From Chara braunii (taxonomy: Eukaryota > Streptophyta > Charophyceae > Charales > Characeae), in assembly GCA_003427395.1 (NCBI GenBank), contig BFEA01000147.1:413629-442919 (forward strand): a stretch of DNA of 29,291 nt, read 5' to 3'. Within the stretch, counting starts at the first letter, position 1, and every line of letters starts with the position of its first letter. The notes under the pieces were generated by a model. That model searched no databases, was not told the DNA's origin, and saw nothing but the letters and a program-made list of their open reading frames with translations. This document shows, in pieces, positions 27,915-29,291 of this stretch. A program made the position numbers and the translations under genes.

Positions 27915-28484
27915 CTACACAGTCACACGCATGCTAGTGTCCCCTCCTCCTATTCCATTATCATGCTGAATGTAGTTGTTGTTATTGTTGTTGCCGTTCT
28001 CGCCGTGCGCCAGAGCCCTCGGCAATTCATTATTGTCATTTGCATTGTTGATGTTATGGATTTGATCGATGCAGGAGAAATGATTATCGCCGTCGCTATT
28101 GACAGTCGTGGCGGCATCGTGTACACTGATGTTGCTGTTGTAAGAATCAATCGTGATATCGTCGTCGTCCGCAAACAATCAATCCTCCAATTCGCCGCAG
28201 AGACCTTGCCCCTCCTCAAGCTCCTCTTCGCAACGTCTCATCAGTGCAAGCAATCGTGGCCGATCTATAAAAGCTGCCAAATGGGGGGGTGGCCCCTCTT
28301 CCAACCCCCAGATTATCTCCAGCATGGATTGCTGGACACTCCGAATCGACGACATCGGCAACTCCATCCCCTCGGTCACAATCATTCGCAACTTCGCCAC
28401 CGTCTGGCTTAGCCGCGCAGCACTCACTTGAGCAGTACTGAGCCACCCGGCCGCTCCTGTCCACTTCTCGTTCACACTCGCCAT
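27915..28484 (-). pseudogene. Possible coding remnant with one in-frame TGA
   Basis: ATG at 28484 opens 101 codons: MASVNEKWTGAAGWLSTAQ, helical and amphipathic, to RRCEEELEEGQGLCGELED and a TGA (28179-28181). The same frame then runs on through LFADDDDITIDSYNSN, a Ser/Asn/Asp-rich acidic tail, to a TAG at 27915. The join of a Glu-rich helix to an acidic disordered tail is coherent, so the TGA may be a late mutation or an exon end. I recognise no family. The antisense strand also has a 251-codon frame, which I take as incidental. Confidence 0.4.
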
Positions 28485-28709
28485 CTCCAACCTCAAAACC
28501 CCACGTCATGCACTCCAACCTGCGTCAACAATGTCTTTGCAGATTGGACATGCTGCAAATTGTGCAAATGACGCCGTCTTGCGCAATTTGCATGCACCCA
28601 CAGCAGTGTGTGTGTGCATGTGTTGTCATCTGCAGAGCAAAATATGATATGGGCATTAGCCTGTCTTCCCTCAACGGATGAGCACAGCCCTCTCTCCACT
28701 AGCCAAACC
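28485..28709. other. No gene recognised
   Basis: Short unique stretch with imperfect inverted GTGCAAATGACG and TGCGCAATTTGCATGCA words. No clear element. Confidence 0.3.
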
Positions 28710-28891
28710 TTAAACCACCACTACCTTTCCCTGCTTGAAAATCAAATGCCCGCCGGTTAACACGGGGGGCGGGCAGCTTCGGAACTAACGGGGGGAAATG
28801 GCTGTTGGCCCCAGCGCCGGTTCGTTTTTTTTGGCGCGCGGGTCGATTCTAGGCTCGGCACCGAAAGCTGAGAAAGGTACTGGTGGTTTAA
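28710..28891. mobile_element. MITE, TTAAACCACCAGTAC family, copy 3, with TTAA at both ends
   Basis: Left TTAAACCACCACTACCTTTC; right GAAAGGTACTGGTGGTTTAA, an inverse match over about 20 bp with one difference. The interior has GTTTTTTTTGGCGCGC. The outer TTAA may be the target-site duplication, as in piggyBac-type elements. Confidence 0.8.
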
Positions 28892-29196
28892 GAGTGCCAT
28901 ATGATTCATACGTGCCGCAGCTCCTTTACCAGTCACCTGTCTTTCTACTCCACCCATTACTACACCTCGCCACCCACTCACCTATGTAACTGTCATACCA
29001 TCAAAACAAATATTTTTTTTCTTTTTCTAAACAAACTGGGCTTCTTCGAAAGTCGAATAGCACGCATAAAGTTCTGTTCCGAAAGAATATTAGGGCAATA
29101 TATCTTGGAAACTGGCAAAAAGGGGATGGAGTCAAGAGGACGAGGTGGAGAGAGCATAAGATAGGGTGAGGAAGATAAACTTTTCTAATTTCTAAG
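28892..29196. other. No gene recognised
   Basis: A/T-rich sequence with a T run (about 29010-29025). No motif recognised. Confidence 0.35.
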
Positions 29197-29291
29197 TTCT
29201 AACCCTTCTAATAGATTAGTGTATTATTTGATAATTCTAACCCTTCTAATGAATTAGTGTATTATTTGATAATTCTAACCCTTCTAATAGA
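29197..29291. repeat. 38-bp tandem repeat running off the window
   Basis: Units begin TTCTAACCCTTCTAAT at 29197, 29235 and 29273, with ATTAGTGTATTATTTGATAA between them. The third unit is cut by the window end, so the array may be longer. Confidence 0.9.

Noticed and set aside
27657-28412. 251-codon plus-strand open frame
   Set aside because: Hydrophobic Val/Ile-rich and Pro-rich without a domain. It lies antisense to a more protein-like minus-strand frame and looks incidental.
29197-29291. Telomere-like repeat
   Set aside because: CTAACCC occurs once per 38-bp unit, not as a short telomeric array.

Overview
The window looks like repeat-rich nuclear DNA of a streptophyte (green-plant lineage) organism. 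I see no intact cellular gene, no rRNA or tRNA, no CRISPR array and no bacterial gene organisation. Long microsatellites, A-tailed retroposons, TIR elements, a plant-type LINE with a zf-RVT domain and a fragment of plant-type mitochondrial cox2 all point this way. The zinc-knuckle/coiled-coil protein, with its 'GHFARDCPYRQ' box, recalls proteins I associate with the charophyte alga Chara braunii. That assignment is a recollection, not a search result.

Layout. (1) 1-6394: a large element bounded by inverted terminal arms (1-126 and 6249-6394), with no recognisable transposase. Inside it are a diverged tandem duplication of about 1.25 kb, nested palindromes and a 37-bp direct repeat. (2) 6.4-9.1 kb: several A-tailed copies of a retroposon 3' end in both orientations, one with a perfect 16-bp target-site duplication (TSD), plus an 85-nt poly(A) tract and (CA)n-associated repeats. 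(3) 9.5-15.3 kb, minus strand: the most interesting unit, a retroelement of two coding modules. ORF1 has a zinc knuckle and a coiled coil. ORF2 has an N-terminal GIY-YIG nuclease-like domain followed by a reverse transcriptase with an intact catalytic triad. This order matches permuted Penelope-like elements. ORF1 and ORF2 lie in one frame separated by a TAG, and the nuclease and RT parts meet at an ATGA overlap. A hammerhead-core-like motif and a 59-bp tandem repeat lie on its 3' side. (4) 16.1-22.5 kb, minus strand: a decayed L1-type LINE (endonuclease, RT, zf-RVT, C-terminal tail, poly(A) 3' end), an older LINE C-terminal fragment, and a mitochondrial cox2 fragment lying between two TG/CA tracts. 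(5) 22.5-24.9 kb: microsatellite-rich DNA with dispersed (CA)n-associated repeat units. (6) 24.5-28.9 kb: a cluster of short palindromic MITE-like elements of at least four families, one with TTAA at its ends, plus a small possible coding remnant. (7) 29.2 kb to the edge: a 38-bp tandem repeat running out of the window.

Together this is a graveyard of nested retro- and DNA transposons. The GIY-YIG/RT element is the best-preserved coding unit, but this copy is probably inactive as read: it has a frameshift in ORF1, one in the RT region, an extra in-frame TAG and a zinc-knuckle cysteine changed to serine.
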